Origin: Candidatus Uhrbacteria bacterium
GTDB taxonomy: Bacteria > Patescibacteriota > Patescibacteriia > 2-12-FULL-60-25
Direction: 5' to 3'
Assembly (NCBI GenBank): GCA_008363075.1
Contig: RHKK01000002.1
Location: 54,075-118,074 of the forward strand
DNA: 64,000 bases
Below are positions 34,890 through 43,812 of the stretch, in pieces. The notes below the pieces were generated by a model that saw nothing but the letters and a program-made list of their open reading frames with translations, did not search any database and was not told the origin of the DNA. Position 1 is the stretch's first letter. Each line of letters starts with the position of its first letter. A program made the translations under genes and the position numbers.

Positions 34890-35720
34890 ATGGCGATACG
34901 GATCGGGATCGAGGCGAACGTCAATCTTCTCGCTTTATCTCACGCATGGATGCACGAGCCGTCTTTCGAGAAATACAAAAAGCGGGGTCATTTTTCTTTC
35001 TATTTGCTTGAAGCGATGAGCCGAGATCCATTGCCTGGATTTACTTACAGAGGCCGTAAGCATCGCTTACAAAAACCGCGGGTGTGGTATGGCGATTTCG
35101 CAAAAGATGTACGATCCTATTACAAGGCTCATAAAGGAGAGATCCGCTCGGGATTGCGATATGGCCGCGCTATGGAAGCGAAGCGATTTCCATTGCAGCT
35201 TCGGCAGTTGATTGAAACATTCGGCGAGGACTACAAAATTCCTGTAAAAAAAGTGGTGCTATCTCCGAACGTCTTCGGTGTTCCCGGAGAAGGGTACGGT
35301 CCGTTGCTTGGAGAAACGGCCTACGCCGTTTTCACGCCGAATCCCCAGCGAGATCAAACCTGGCTGATGGTGCATGAAGTGTGCCATTCTTTGTTGCTTC
35401 CGGTATTCGCATCAAAAAACGTGAAAAAGTTGATTGCAAAATCGGAGACATGTTTTGATTCTTGGACGACCAAGAGATTCCGCAAATACTATCCAAAATG
35501 GGAATGGGCGATCGAGGAATGTCTGATCCACGCGATCGAGCATTACGTTACGGGGAGCTCGCTATCGCAAAAGCGTTCCTGGGGCATGAACCGCATCGAT
35601 TGGTTCGTGAAATCGTGGCAAACGTTTCAAGGGCGATTGAAGGCAGAGCCTGAATTAACCGTGAAAGACTGGATCGAGGACGTGCTGCGTCAGTTGGTGG
35701 AAAAATGTAAAGCTAAATAA
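34890..35720 (+). CDS. Putative zinc metalloprotein with HExxH
   Basis: 276 residues; the start is set at 34890, since the longer ORF is the antisense-like frame of the gene before it. The HEVCH motif sits in WLMVHEVCHSLLL (about 170-182), and a downstream EECLIHAIEHYV (about 210-221) supplies a possible third ligand, the gluzincin-like arrangement. No signal peptide is present, so it acts in the cytoplasm or is released otherwise. Composition is native or AT-leaning. No named family is assigned. Confidence 0.6.
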   Translation: MAIRIGIEANVNLLALSHAWMHEPSFEKYKKRGHFSFYLLEAMSRDPLPGFTYRGRKHRLQKPRVWYGDFAKDVRSYYKAHKGEIRSGLRYGRAMEAKRFPLQLRQLIETFGEDYKIPVKKVVLSPNVFGVPGEGYGPLLGETAYAVFTPNPQRDQTWLMVHEVCHSLLLPVFASKNVKKLIAKSETCFDSWTTKRFRKYYPKWEWAIEECLIHAIEHYVTGSSLSQKRSWGMNRIDWFVKSWQTFQGRLKAEPELTVKDWIEDVLRQLVEKCKAK

Positions 35721-35790
35721 ATATTTAATCAGTCGTCAACTTTTCTTGTCATAGGCTACAAGCACAGGGTCCGATCAAGACGAGATTTGA

Positions 35791-36006
35791 AACGCAACCG
35801 TAAAAAAATATTTTGTCAGCCAAACCGGTCCGCACATCGCCGAGATTCGTCAACGCAACGGTAACATCGTTAAGTGTCTCGCGAGTACCGGACTGGTGGT
35901 GATCATTAAGCCCGATGCCGCATCTGAAACCGGCCATAGCATTGAGACGGCGTTCATGGCTGAGAGGGGTGGGGAGAGCTATCTTAGGGGCAAGCTCCGC
36001 GATTGA
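35791..36006 (+). pseudogene. Open frame without start codon (71 codons)
   Basis: Between 35721 and 36037 the only plausible coding sequence is a plus-strand frame opened by a TGA at 35788 and reading YFVSQTGPHIAEIRQRNG ... FMAERGGESYLRGKLRD. It lacks a start codon near its head, so it may be the tail of a broken gene. No family recognised. The rest of this gap shows nothing else. Confidence 0.3.
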
Positions 36007-36037
36007 CCTGTACGGAAAAAGGAAATAGGTTATCACC

Positions 36038-36574
36038 ATGCCTATCTACAAGCGCAACATGTATACGCCGCCGTCCTTCCGCCTCTTCGAGAGAAACCCG
36101 CAAAGGGGAGGGTTTCTGAGTCTCGCTTGGATGGCGGTCAACGCCGCCGAAGGCGACCTGCGCCAGACCGTGAAGGACCTTGACGAGGGATGGGAATCGT
36201 CCAAGACGCCTCGTGCCGTATCTCTTTACTCTACTTGGACCGAGGCCGACGACTTCCTTCGTCGCCTCATGTCCATGCCCGAGGAGGAGCACGAGAAGCA
36301 TCTCAGGCTCGACAAGCGCCTCAAGCTCGACGAGGTCATGGACCGTCACGCCAAGGTCGGTGCCATGATCAAGCAGCTCGAAGCTGAGCGTCCGGAAGAG
36401 TTGGGAGATCTCCTTGATCGCCAGCTCAAGTACGAGCTGGAAGAGTGGCTTCGTCATCTCGCACGGGCAAAAGAGTTTGCTCCCTTAGAGTACTCAGACG
36501 AGAACATGGACCCCATGGAAAACGTCGAGGATTACGCGGACGAGCGTCGCCGAGCGTCTCGAAGCCTCCGATGA
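36038..36574 (+). CDS. Hypothetical protein (178 aa), likely frameshifted at its end
   Basis: The product starts MPIYKRNMYTPPSFRLFERN and is helical and charged (EEEHEKHLRLDKRLKLDEVMDRH). No family is recognised. The last codons read DYADERRRASRSLR, but the +1 frame from the same place continues sensibly for about 50 codons to 36704 (see next entry). No ribosome site is seen. Confidence 0.55.
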   Translation: MPIYKRNMYTPPSFRLFERNPQRGGFLSLAWMAVNAAEGDLRQTVKDLDEGWESSKTPRAVSLYSTWTEADDFLRRLMSMPEEEHEKHLRLDKRLKLDEVMDRHAKVGAMIKQLEAERPEELGDLLDRQLKYELEEWLRHLARAKEFAPLEYSDENMDPMENVEDYADERRRASRSLR

Positions 36575-36704
36575 TCTCTTCGAGTCCGTTCTCGACGGCA
36601 AGCGCGGGCATCGCTTCTGGACCGATCCGACCTTCTGGTGGCACGAACACGAGCCGCCCATGAAGAACGATCCGGCGATCATGCGCACTCCGTGGGATGA
36701 CTAA
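36545..36704 (+). other. +1-frame continuation of the preceding gene
   Basis: In the +1 frame the sequence reads ERLEASDDLFESVLDGKRG, HRFWTDPTFWWHEHEPPMKN and ends MRTPWDD at 36704, before a terminator. It has no start codon of its own and follows the upstream frame without a gap, so the gene at 36038 is probably split by a frameshift (mutation, sequencing error or programmed +1 shift around CTC CGA TGA). Confidence 0.45.
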
Positions 36705-36728
36705 CCGACGACTTCCCGTCGGTTTTTA
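36704..36728 (+). terminator. Terminator
   Basis: ACCGACG/CGTCGGT hairpin followed by TTTTT. Confidence 0.75.
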
Positions 36729-36746
36729 TGTTATCGTCAGCATCGT

Positions 36747-37253
36747 ATGCAAACACGATACATCCTTCTCGCCTTGGGGGCTTTGAGCCTGTTCGGACTG
36801 GGTTGCGCAAATACGCCCGCTGCTTCCCCGGAGACTGATCTCGGCGACGGCCGTATTGCCGTATCCTATAAATATCCGATTTCTCCGGAAGCCTCGATTT
36901 GTTCCGCCGAGCCGACGAGATTGGATAACGGGAGGGAAGAGAAGCCTATCGCGCAGCCTTACGTCCGCATCCGAATGCTCGGCCAAGTATTCACGGAATT
37001 CCAGTGCCGCGACGGGCAAGACGGCTTTGACCCGAACCAGCCGTACGACCTTGGCTCGTCGATTCGACTGAAAGACATTGCCTCGCCGCAGCTGTACACT
37101 GCGCTGAAGGATATCGGATACCTGTGCGCGTCGGGCCCGGAAGCGGGGTGTATGACGTGGCGGCTCGAACAACTGGTTCCGCTCCACATGCTGATGCGTC
37201 TTGAGCCGTTCGTGGACGAGATGCAAAGCGATGATTGCGTGAACTGTGGATGA
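36747..37253 (+). CDS. Lipoprotein with C-terminal CVNCG
   Basis: 168 residues. Signal peptide ending at lipobox LFGLGC (Cys about 20). It has six Cys in the mature part and ends DDCVNCG. The C-terminal 110 residues (VRIRMLGQVFTEFQC, SPQLYTALKDIGYLC, WRLEQLVPLHMLM) resemble the C-terminal part of the next gene's product, so the two are paralogues. Function unknown; probably a surface lipoprotein with disulfides. Confidence 0.7.
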   Translation: MQTRYILLALGALSLFGLGCANTPAASPETDLGDGRIAVSYKYPISPEASICSAEPTRLDNGREEKPIAQPYVRIRMLGQVFTEFQCRDGQDGFDPNQPYDLGSSIRLKDIASPQLYTALKDIGYLCASGPEAGCMTWRLEQLVPLHMLMRLEPFVDEMQSDDCVNCG

Positions 37254-37256
37254 TCC

Positions 37257-37287
37257 TGAAAAAACCCCGCTATACAAGCGGAGTTTT
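37257..37287 (+). terminator. Terminator
   Basis: CCCCGC/GCGGAG-type hairpin (AACCCCGCTATACAAGCGGAGTT) followed by TTTTC. Confidence 0.6.
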
Positions 37288-37354
37288 TTCTTACCCCGTC
37301 ACCCTTGACAACCTCAAATGAATATGGAACGTGGTGGTATAACAAGCAACGAAT

Positions 37355-38275
37355 ATGACCCAAGCCTCTCGCGTGAAGTTATTTGCCCTCGCCCTCGGCG
37401 CCTTGGTGCTGGTGGGGGGAGGGTGTCTTGCGACCAGTTCGTCCTCAGAGCAGAAGAAGGGCGATAATGGACTTGTGCCGGAGTATTTTTTCACAGAATG
37501 CGACGCGCCTTTGGAAAAAGATATAAATATCCAAGTCGCCAAAAAATACGAGTTTGGTGGAGTCATGGGTGGTTTGTTTACCGCGATCGACTGCGGATCC
37601 GCTCGTGCAGAGGCGGTCTATGCAGTTTCGGGACTCAACCCCCTGGAAAACGACCTCCTATTATTCGTGCCTTGGAATGCACGCCATGACCATATTGCGC
37701 TACTCGAAGCCGACGGCTTTACTTGCGAGTATACTACGAATTCTCAGAACGTCAGGCTTTATTCTGGCGAATGCAGGTTGTCGGCCGGTAAGAAATTGAG
37801 TCTGGAACAGATTAAGGAACTTCACAATGCCGGCCTGGATTTCTCCTATTCATTTTTCTTACTCAAACCGGATCCGACTTTACGTGACGCTTTCGCCTTC
37901 AAGCGAGTGATTGCAACAACGGATCCCGTATGCAAAATCGAGCCTGTGCCTACTGAAATTGGTGGCCTGGATTTCCCAAATTCTGAGCAATATTCCATGT
38001 TGGGTTTTTTAGGGGTGGAGTTTACTCGTTTGCAGTGTTCTAAGAACAGGGGAGGAGAGTTCGGCATGGGATCCAAACTTTATCTCAACGCAGTTCCAAG
38101 CCCTGAGCTGAAAGCTATTTTGCAGCGAGCGGGATACGTTTGTATGAATCAGCGAACCCGACATAACGAGTGCACGGAATGGCTTTTGATTCCATTCGTG
38201 CCAGTTGAATACTTATTGCCCATCGAGAACCGCCTGGATGAGGTGCGGGGGGAAGACTGCTTCCACTGCGGCTAA
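37355..38275 (+). CDS. Lipoprotein with C-terminal CFHCG, paralogue of its neighbour
   Basis: 306 residues. Lipobox LVGGGC (Cys about 24). It is longer than the previous lipoprotein and appears to hold two copies of the same unit: about 45-165 and 190-306. The second ends GVEFTRLQC ... SPELKAILQRAGYVC ... WLLIPFVPVEYLL ... GEDCFHCG, matching the previous protein's unit in order. Shared signature: aromatic-FTxxQC, SPxLxxxLxxxGYxC, and a C-terminal CxxCG. Function unknown. Confidence 0.7.
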   Translation: MTQASRVKLFALALGALVLVGGGCLATSSSSEQKKGDNGLVPEYFFTECDAPLEKDINIQVAKKYEFGGVMGGLFTAIDCGSARAEAVYAVSGLNPLENDLLLFVPWNARHDHIALLEADGFTCEYTTNSQNVRLYSGECRLSAGKKLSLEQIKELHNAGLDFSYSFFLLKPDPTLRDAFAFKRVIATTDPVCKIEPVPTEIGGLDFPNSEQYSMLGFLGVEFTRLQCSKNRGGEFGMGSKLYLNAVPSPELKAILQRAGYVCMNQRTRHNECTEWLLIPFVPVEYLLPIENRLDEVRGEDCFHCG

Positions 38276-38358
38276 CTTATTGTCCCCCGGCAAGAATGGT
38301 CGTTCTTGCCGGCGGATAATCCGCCCGTTCGTTGACAACCAAACAAAAGGAGGGCGCC

Positions 38359-40464
38359 ATGGGTGCTCATAAGCTCGCTGTTCTGATCGCATGCGCTGCG
38401 CTGGGATCGTCTTGCACGCCGACCGAAGAGACGTCTACCTCTACGGAGGCACTCTTCTTCGAGTGCGGGAACGGTCTTCGTTACCCGACGACCGAAGCGG
38501 AGTTCCGTAACGTGTACGCGGGACGCGTCTTCTACGCGCCCGGAGGAGCCGGACGGCATCTCGGGTACGACATCGAATATCCCGAGGGTACGCCCGTTCA
38601 TGCGATCGCATGTGGACGTCTCGTCGTGTATCGATACGCGGAAGGATACGGTACACTGGCGACAGTTGTTGAGCATCGCCTCAGTCGTCGGGTGACCGTC
38701 CATAACGGTCTGAACGAGGAGGTGAACATCGATACCTTCCTCAGCATCCAGGGTCATCTTCGCCCGACGAGTGGTCGTAACGGCGCCGGGGTTCATACGG
38801 GCCTTCGCGAAGGCATGACGGTCGCGCCCAATCAGCTCCTCGGCTACGTCGAGCACCGGGATCTGAACGGTCACGGGCTCGAACATGATCATCTCGGGAT
38901 TCGCCTCCAGTCGTATACGGATGCGCTCCGGATTCATCCATCCTCTCCATTCAGGGGTTACGATGTTTCCGGAGATGGGCGGCGTTACTTCGCCGAACCT
39001 GCGATCTTCATGCGGGAATTGATGGAGGCTCATCCCGTCCTCTGGCATCCGCCCGGCACGCTGCTCGTGAACCGCGAGGGTCGTTCGCAGCGTTGGCTGG
39101 TCGGAGCGGGGGACACCATCCATCCCGTCGACGAGACGTATCTCACGCGAGAGCGTCTCTGGGGCAGGGAAGTGGATGTCTCGCCCACGGAGCTGGACTG
39201 CTATCACCGCGGTTCGGCGCTGCCGTACGAGACCTGGCTCTCGACGCTCATCCGGTTCGAGGACGGCCCCGCCGTCTACGAATGGGGCGGGTCTCGCTTG
39301 AGCCGCGATCGCTACACGTTCATCTCCCATGAGGCGTTTGTCTCTTGGGGGTGGAACGATTCGCGCGTGGAGTGGTGGTCGAGCGACAGCCGCGACGCCT
39401 TCTTCGCAAGGACGGTGGATCGCGGGTTCCGACGCATGCGCGACGGAACGCTGGTGAAAGCCAGAGGTCATCCCGAGGTTTCCGTCGTGTCGGAAGGAAG
39501 ACGTCTCCCGTTCTTCAACTGGGAGACGTTCATCGCGATGGGCTATGACCCGGCGGAAATCGTCGAGATCGACCCGTCCGTGATCGACGACGTCGCGTAT
39601 CCGCGCGGCGGCATGATCACGCCGGAGCTCGCCCGGCTGTGCCGAGTCCCGTCCTGTAGCGGTTCTCGCTGCGACGGGGCGGGACCGTCGGGCGGCGGAG
39701 GCGTCGAGCTTCCGCCGGACGACGCGGGCATGCCCGCGCCTCCTCCCGACCCCGACGCCGGCGCTCCTCCTCCCTCCGAATGCGCCGTCGACATCGACTG
39801 TCCCGGATATGAATCGGGCTGGCGATGCCGATCCGGATCGTGTCTCGAGACGGATATCGACGGCGACGGATACCTCGGCTCGGACGGCGACTGCAATATC
39901 GACGTTCCCCGCATCCATCGGGGAGCGGTCGAGACCTGCGATCGCGCGGACGAGGACTGCGACGGACTCGTGGACGAAGGGTTCGACCTTTCGACCGATC
40001 CGCGCAACTGCGGCTCGTGCGGACGATCCTGCGGAAGCAGGGAAGTCTGTACGGACGGTATCTGCATGTTTCCTCCGCTCACGGCCGATCCGTATCTCGT
40101 CCGCATCCGCCTGACGGATGCAGCGAGGTCCGGATGTCCGGCCGGCTGGGTTATCAAGCTATGGCTCGGCTATCCGGCAGAGGAATCGTCGCGCGGCGAG
40201 CCGCTCGAACGGTCGGTGTCGCCGCGTGGCGGACACAGCGCGGTCACGCTGTGGTGCGATGAACGCTCGCCTCCGTGGTATGCGTTCGATGCGTCACGTG
40301 TGCACGCACTCGGCGCGGGTATCTTTGCGGAGCTGTCGCAGGGCGGAGAGGATCTTCGTTCCGTGACCATGCTCTGCACGGACCCGTGCAACACAGAAGG
40401 AGGAACGGTTCCGCTCCTCGTCTGGGATCCGGCTCGTCGCGGCGCCTGCCCGACGTCCTGCTGA
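38359..40464 (+). CDS. Secreted M23-like lipoprotein with MopE-like Cys repeats, GC-rich
   Basis: The start at 38359 (MGAHKLAVLIACAAL) follows AAAGGAGGG; an upstream in-frame ATG lies in the ribosome-site region. Lipobox ALGSSC (Cys about 19). Residues about 45-190 resemble LytM/M23 peptidoglycan peptidases (HLGYDIEYPEGTPVHA; a later HDHLGI) but the full HxxxD...HxH set is incomplete to my reading, so activity is uncertain. The C-terminal part (about 465-565) has a Pro/Asp linker, DIDGDGYLGSDGDC calcium-type loop, CDRADEDCDGLVDEG and NCGSCGRSC repeats typical of Myxococcota surface proteins. A terminator follows. Confidence 0.65.
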   Translation: MGAHKLAVLIACAALGSSCTPTEETSTSTEALFFECGNGLRYPTTEAEFRNVYAGRVFYAPGGAGRHLGYDIEYPEGTPVHAIACGRLVVYRYAEGYGTLATVVEHRLSRRVTVHNGLNEEVNIDTFLSIQGHLRPTSGRNGAGVHTGLREGMTVAPNQLLGYVEHRDLNGHGLEHDHLGIRLQSYTDALRIHPSSPFRGYDVSGDGRRYFAEPAIFMRELMEAHPVLWHPPGTLLVNREGRSQRWLVGAGDTIHPVDETYLTRERLWGREVDVSPTELDCYHRGSALPYETWLSTLIRFEDGPAVYEWGGSRLSRDRYTFISHEAFVSWGWNDSRVEWWSSDSRDAFFARTVDRGFRRMRDGTLVKARGHPEVSVVSEGRRLPFFNWETFIAMGYDPAEIVEIDPSVIDDVAYPRGGMITPELARLCRVPSCSGSRCDGAGPSGGGGVELPPDDAGMPAPPPDPDAGAPPPSECAVDIDCPGYESGWRCRSGSCLETDIDGDGYLGSDGDCNIDVPRIHRGAVETCDRADEDCDGLVDEGFDLSTDPRNCGSCGRSCGSREVCTDGICMFPPLTADPYLVRIRLTDAARSGCPAGWVIKLWLGYPAEESSRGEPLERSVSPRGGHSAVTLWCDERSPPWYAFDASRVHALGAGIFAELSQGGEDLRSVTMLCTDPCNTEGGTVPLLVWDPARRGACPTSC

Positions 40465-40498
40465 TCCGCCCCGATGTTCTATCGGGGCTTTTTCTTTT
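40464..40498 (+). terminator. Terminator
   Basis: GCCCCGAT/ATCGGGGC hairpin followed by TTTTTCTTTT. Confidence 0.85.
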
Positions 40499-40559
40499 GG
40501 CGTATGAAAAAAGCCCGTCCGGAGTGCCGGAGCGGGCGAGAGTACGCGAGGCGATCGCA

Positions 40560-41375
40560 TCAGTGGATCGTGTCGCCGTCGGACGCGCGCGTCGAGAGCT
40601 CGCAGGGCTCGAGTGCTGCGTCCACGATCTGCTTGCCCGTGATGCGTACCGGCTCCCGGTCTGCGACCTTCACGGCCGCCTCGTGAATCACCATGTTGCG
40701 ATGCGCGAGGGCGTCCTCGAGGCTCTTGTTCGCGACCGTGATGACGAAGTCGAGCGACGGAGGCGGTTCGGCGGCCCACTTGAGCGTGAGTAGCTCGAGC
40801 GCGCCGGGATCGATGCGGAACGTCACGCCCTTCTTGTCGGCTGCGCGGCGCACGGCGTTCTTGTAGAGCTCGACAAGCTCGAGCGGATGGCGCTCCGGCG
40901 CGCTCGGCACGGTCACGACGCGGTCCGCGAACACCTTGCGGAGATCGTCCCGCCAGACACCCTGCGCGCGGAGCCGGTCCGGATGCAGGTGCGTCACGAC
41001 CACGAACACCGGCGGCGCGAGGTGGCGCTGTACCTCGTCGCGGTACTTCGCGACGATCCTGCGCTGGAGCGAATGGTTCATCGCATCGCCAGGAACGTAC
41101 ACACACCCGTCGGGCTGGGGATCGTCGAGCAGCCGCATGAGCTCGCCGCGCTGCACGAGTACGCGGATGCGCCCCACATGGCGGCGCTCCTTCAGGATCC
41201 TCGTTGCGTAGAGCAGCTCGACACGGTTCTCGAACTCGGCGTGCAAGATGACCGGGCGATGCGCGCCGCCGCGGCCGATATGCGTGTCCAGCTCGTTGAT
41301 GAACTTCTCCACGCAGGGCGTGGGGTTGTCGAGTTGACGACGGTGGGCGCTTTCGGCGAATTTGTCCACGTTCAC
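40560..41375 (-). CDS. AAA+-like protein without Walker A, GTG start
   Basis: 271 residues from GTG 41375 (ribosome site GGAAGAG). The N-terminal RPVILHAEFENRVEL could be a degenerate nucleotide fold; the C-terminal half (RRIVAKYRDEVQRH, LRKVFADRVVTVPS, RHPLELVELYKNAVRRAADK, all short excerpts) looks like the sensor and lid of AAA+ enhancer-binding or loader proteins. I see no GxxxxGK[ST] motif, so ATP hydrolysis is unlikely. It is GC-rich and transcribed against the neighbouring genes, and belongs to the imported set. The family assignment is weak. Confidence 0.4.
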   Translation of the reverse strand: MNVDKFAESAHRRQLDNPTPCVEKFINELDTHIGRGGAHRPVILHAEFENRVELLYATRILKERRHVGRIRVLVQRGELMRLLDDPQPDGCVYVPGDAMNHSLQRRIVAKYRDEVQRHLAPPVFVVVTHLHPDRLRAQGVWRDDLRKVFADRVVTVPSAPERHPLELVELYKNAVRRAADKKGVTFRIDPGALELLTLKWAAEPPPSLDFVITVANKSLEDALAHRNMVIHEAAVKVADREPVRITGKQIVDAALEPCELSTRASDGDTIH

Positions 41376-41515
41376 CTCACTCTTCCATCAAATGTGCAAA
41401 ACGGTCGTAACCGGATGATCCTTCCGGCAAGGACCCGCGCCGCCGTATTTGCACGGGCTGGCACCGGGCCCCGAAAATACCCATACTTGCAAAAAAAGTC
41501 AATCGAGACGCGGTT

Positions 41516-41544
41516 TTGACGCGGGAATAGATCTTTGCTATCCT
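41516..41544 (+). promoter_or_regulatory. Promoter of nusA
   Basis: TTGACG, 17 bases, TATCCT. The predicted start is about 41551, leaving either a 47-base leader to the ATG at 41598 or a leaderless message from the in-frame ATG at 41553. Confidence 0.7.
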
Positions 41545-41597
41545 CTTGACCGATGACTCGATCCGGAAGGTCGGGTCGATTTATTACCAAACGACCT

Positions 41598-42977
41598 ATG
41601 GCTTCTCCCATCTCCCAGGCGATGAAACAAATCGCCGAAGAAAAGAACATCCCGTACGGCGCCGTGCTCGAAACCGTCGAGACCGCGCTCGCTGCCGCGT
41701 ACCGCAAGGACTTCGGTAACAAGAATCAGAATATTAAAGTAGAATTCGACCCGGAAAAATACGACGGCATGACCGGCGGCATCCGGGTGTTTGACGTGAA
41801 GACGGTCGTCGAGGACATGGAGCTCGACGAGGACTACTTTACGCGCTTCGAAGCCGCGACCGCACCCAAGCGCGATAAGCCCTTCGTGAAGGGTGAGCCG
41901 CGTCCGCAGGAGGGGGAAGTGCCCAAGGATTTGGAAGAGGAATTCAAGTTCAACCCGAAGACAATGATCATGTTGTCAGACGCCCGCGACATCAAGCCGG
42001 ACGCGCAGCTCGGGGAGGAGATCCGTGTCGAGTTGAACGTGCCTGCGGCGTTCGGCCGCATGGCCGCGCAAACCGCGAAGCAGGTCATCCTGCAGAAGAT
42101 CCGCGAGGCCGAGCGCGGCGTGATCTTCAGCGACTTCAAGGGCCGTGAAGGCGAGCTCATGAACGTGACGATTCAGCGCCGCGAAGGTCGCCTCATCCTG
42201 ATCGATCTCGGCCGCGCGACGGGCGTGCTTCTCCCGGAAGACCAGATCGAGGGCGAGCGCTATTTCCCGGGCACGCGCATCAAGGCGGTATTGCGCCAGG
42301 TCGAGATGACGAGCCGCGGGCCGGAAATCCGTCTTTCCCGCACGAGCGCGATGCTCGTCGCCTCGCTCTTCGCACAGGAAATCCCGGAAATTCTGAACGG
42401 GACGGTCGAGATCAGGAACATCGCGCGAGAACCTGGAAGCCGCACCAAGGTCGCCGTCACCTCCAATGACGAGGCCGTCGACCCGATCGGCTCGTGCATC
42501 GGCCAGCGCGGAACCCGCATCCAGACCATCATCCGAGAGCTCGGCGGCGAAAAAGTCGACGTCGTATTGTGGGACGAGGATCCGGCGACATATATCCAGT
42601 CCGCGCTGTCGCCGGCAAAGACTGTGTCCGTGGAACTCCGCGACGACGAGCATCTGGCCGTCGTCCACGTGAAGCCGGACCAGCTCTCGCTCGCGATCGG
42701 CAAGGGCGGGCAGAACGTGCGTCTCGCCGCCAAGCTTACGGGCTGGAAGATCACCATCGTTGAGGAGGGCGGGGACGTCGTCGCGGATTCGGAAGTCGGT
42801 TCCATGATCGAAGAAGCACCCCCGGCGGAAGAGCGGCCGGAAAGCGCGGAGGCGTCTGACCTGAAGGCGGAGGCCGAGGCCGGGAAGCCGCTCGCCGGAG
42901 CCGCCTCCGTCATGGAGGGGTATGAAGAGCAGACGCCGGTCGTATCAGCGACCGAGTCGAAACAAGCTGATGAATAA
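41598..42977 (+). CDS. nusA: Transcription termination/antitermination protein NusA
   Basis: Binds RNA polymerase and RNA, controlling pausing, termination and antitermination. ATG at 41598 gives the family-typical beginning MASPISQAMKQIAEEKNIPY; an in-frame ATG 15 codons upstream has no counterpart in the family. The N-terminal domain is followed by S1 (MNVTIQRREGRLILIDLG, about 195-212 region) and KH1/KH2 domains (GSCIGQRGTRIQTI and SLAIGKGGQNVRLA, about 295-375). The C-terminal 75 residues are an acidic, Glu/Ala-rich tail in place of the acidic repeats. Followed by a palindromic repeat. Confidence 0.95.
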   Translation: MASPISQAMKQIAEEKNIPYGAVLETVETALAAAYRKDFGNKNQNIKVEFDPEKYDGMTGGIRVFDVKTVVEDMELDEDYFTRFEAATAPKRDKPFVKGEPRPQEGEVPKDLEEEFKFNPKTMIMLSDARDIKPDAQLGEEIRVELNVPAAFGRMAAQTAKQVILQKIREAERGVIFSDFKGREGELMNVTIQRREGRLILIDLGRATGVLLPEDQIEGERYFPGTRIKAVLRQVEMTSRGPEIRLSRTSAMLVASLFAQEIPEILNGTVEIRNIAREPGSRTKVAVTSNDEAVDPIGSCIGQRGTRIQTIIRELGGEKVDVVLWDEDPATYIQSALSPAKTVSVELRDDEHLAVVHVKPDQLSLAIGKGGQNVRLAAKLTGWKITIVEEGGDVVADSEVGSMIEEAPPAEERPESAEASDLKAEAEAGKPLAGAASVMEGYEEQTPVVSATESKQADE

Positions 42978-42979
42978 AT

Positions 42980-43041
42980 GTCATCCTGAACGCAGTGAAG
43001 GATCTTCGTCCGACTGAGATTCTTCGCAAGCTCAGAATGAC
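42980..43041. repeat. GTCATCCTGAACGC... repeat between nusA and yidC
   Basis: 62 bases with GTCATCCTGA and TCAGAATGAC ends, a TCATCCTGA-family element. A close copy (69 bases) is in frame within mnmA at 54340-54408; the truB insert at 9661-9736 (TCATCCCGA...TCGGGATGA) is a relative. Confidence 0.85.
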
Positions 43042-43047
43042 GCTCCT

Positions 43048-43812
43048 ATGTTCACAACACTATTCAATACGATCTTTTTCCAGCCGATCCTGAATTTGCT
43101 CGTCTGGCTGTACGTGACGATTCCGGGTCAGGACGTCGGTATCGCGATCATCCTGCTGACCGTGGTCGTGAAAGTCATCCTGTATCCGCTGACGCATCTC
43201 CAGATCAAGCAGCAGCGCGCCATGCAGGCGCTCCAGCCCAAGATCGAGGAAATCCGCAAACGGTTGAAGGACGATAAAGAGAAGCAGGCCGCCGAGCTGA
43301 TGGAGCTGTACAAAAAGGAGAAGGTGAATCCGGCGTCGTCCTGTCTCCCGCTCCTCGTGCAACTGCCCGTATTCCTTGCGCTATTCCATGCGCTCCAGGT
43401 TGGTTTGCAGTCGCAGGGGTTGAACATGTTGTATCCCTTCGTGCCGAATCCGCAGAACATCAATACGCTGTTCCTCGGCATTTTCGATCTCACCCAGCCG
43501 AATTACGTCCTCGCGATTTTTGCGGGCCTCGTGCAGTATTGGCAGACGAAGCAGATCCTGAAACCGCCTGCCGCGACCGTCTCGGCGCCGCCGCCGGAAG
43601 TCGCCGGCACCGAGGGCGCAAAAGACGAAAGCATGACCGCCATCATGAACAAGCAGATGGCGTACATGATGCCGATCATGACCGTCGTCATCGGGTTCAC
43701 GCTGCCGGGCGGCCTCACGTTGTACTGGCTCACGATGTCTCTGCTGACCGTCGCGCAGCAGTCACTCGCCCTGAAAAAGATGCCGCCGAAGATCGAACCG
43801 CAACTTACATGA
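43048..43812 (+). CDS. yidC: Membrane protein insertase YidC
   Basis: Inserts proteins into the membrane, alone or with SecYEG. 254 residues, the short form without the large periplasmic domain, as expected for a monoderm: helices at about 14-26, 30-48, a hydrophilic hairpin with QIKQQRAMQALQPKI (about 53-67), then LPVFLALFHAL (about 108-118), and C-terminal helices about 145-165 and 205-240. The conserved Arg of the YidC groove lies in the second helix region. It is next to secD and secF, so the export machinery is clustered. Confidence 0.93.
   Translation: MFTTLFNTIFFQPILNLLVWLYVTIPGQDVGIAIILLTVVVKVILYPLTHLQIKQQRAMQALQPKIEEIRKRLKDDKEKQAAELMELYKKEKVNPASSCLPLLVQLPVFLALFHALQVGLQSQGLNMLYPFVPNPQNINTLFLGIFDLTQPNYVLAIFAGLVQYWQTKQILKPPAATVSAPPPEVAGTEGAKDESMTAIMNKQMAYMMPIMTVVIGFTLPGGLTLYWLTMSLLTVAQQSLALKKMPPKIEPQLT

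Noticed and set aside
38272..39918. 548-codon minus-strand frame opposite the M23-like lipoprotein
   Set aside because: The plus strand has a ribosome site, signal peptide and Cys motifs; the minus frame is low-complexity shadow coding.
41553..41597. 15-codon N-terminal extension of NusA
   Set aside because: MTRSGRSGRFITKRP has no counterpart in NusA; ATG 41598 gives the family start. A leaderless start at 41553 cannot be fully excluded because of the promoter position.
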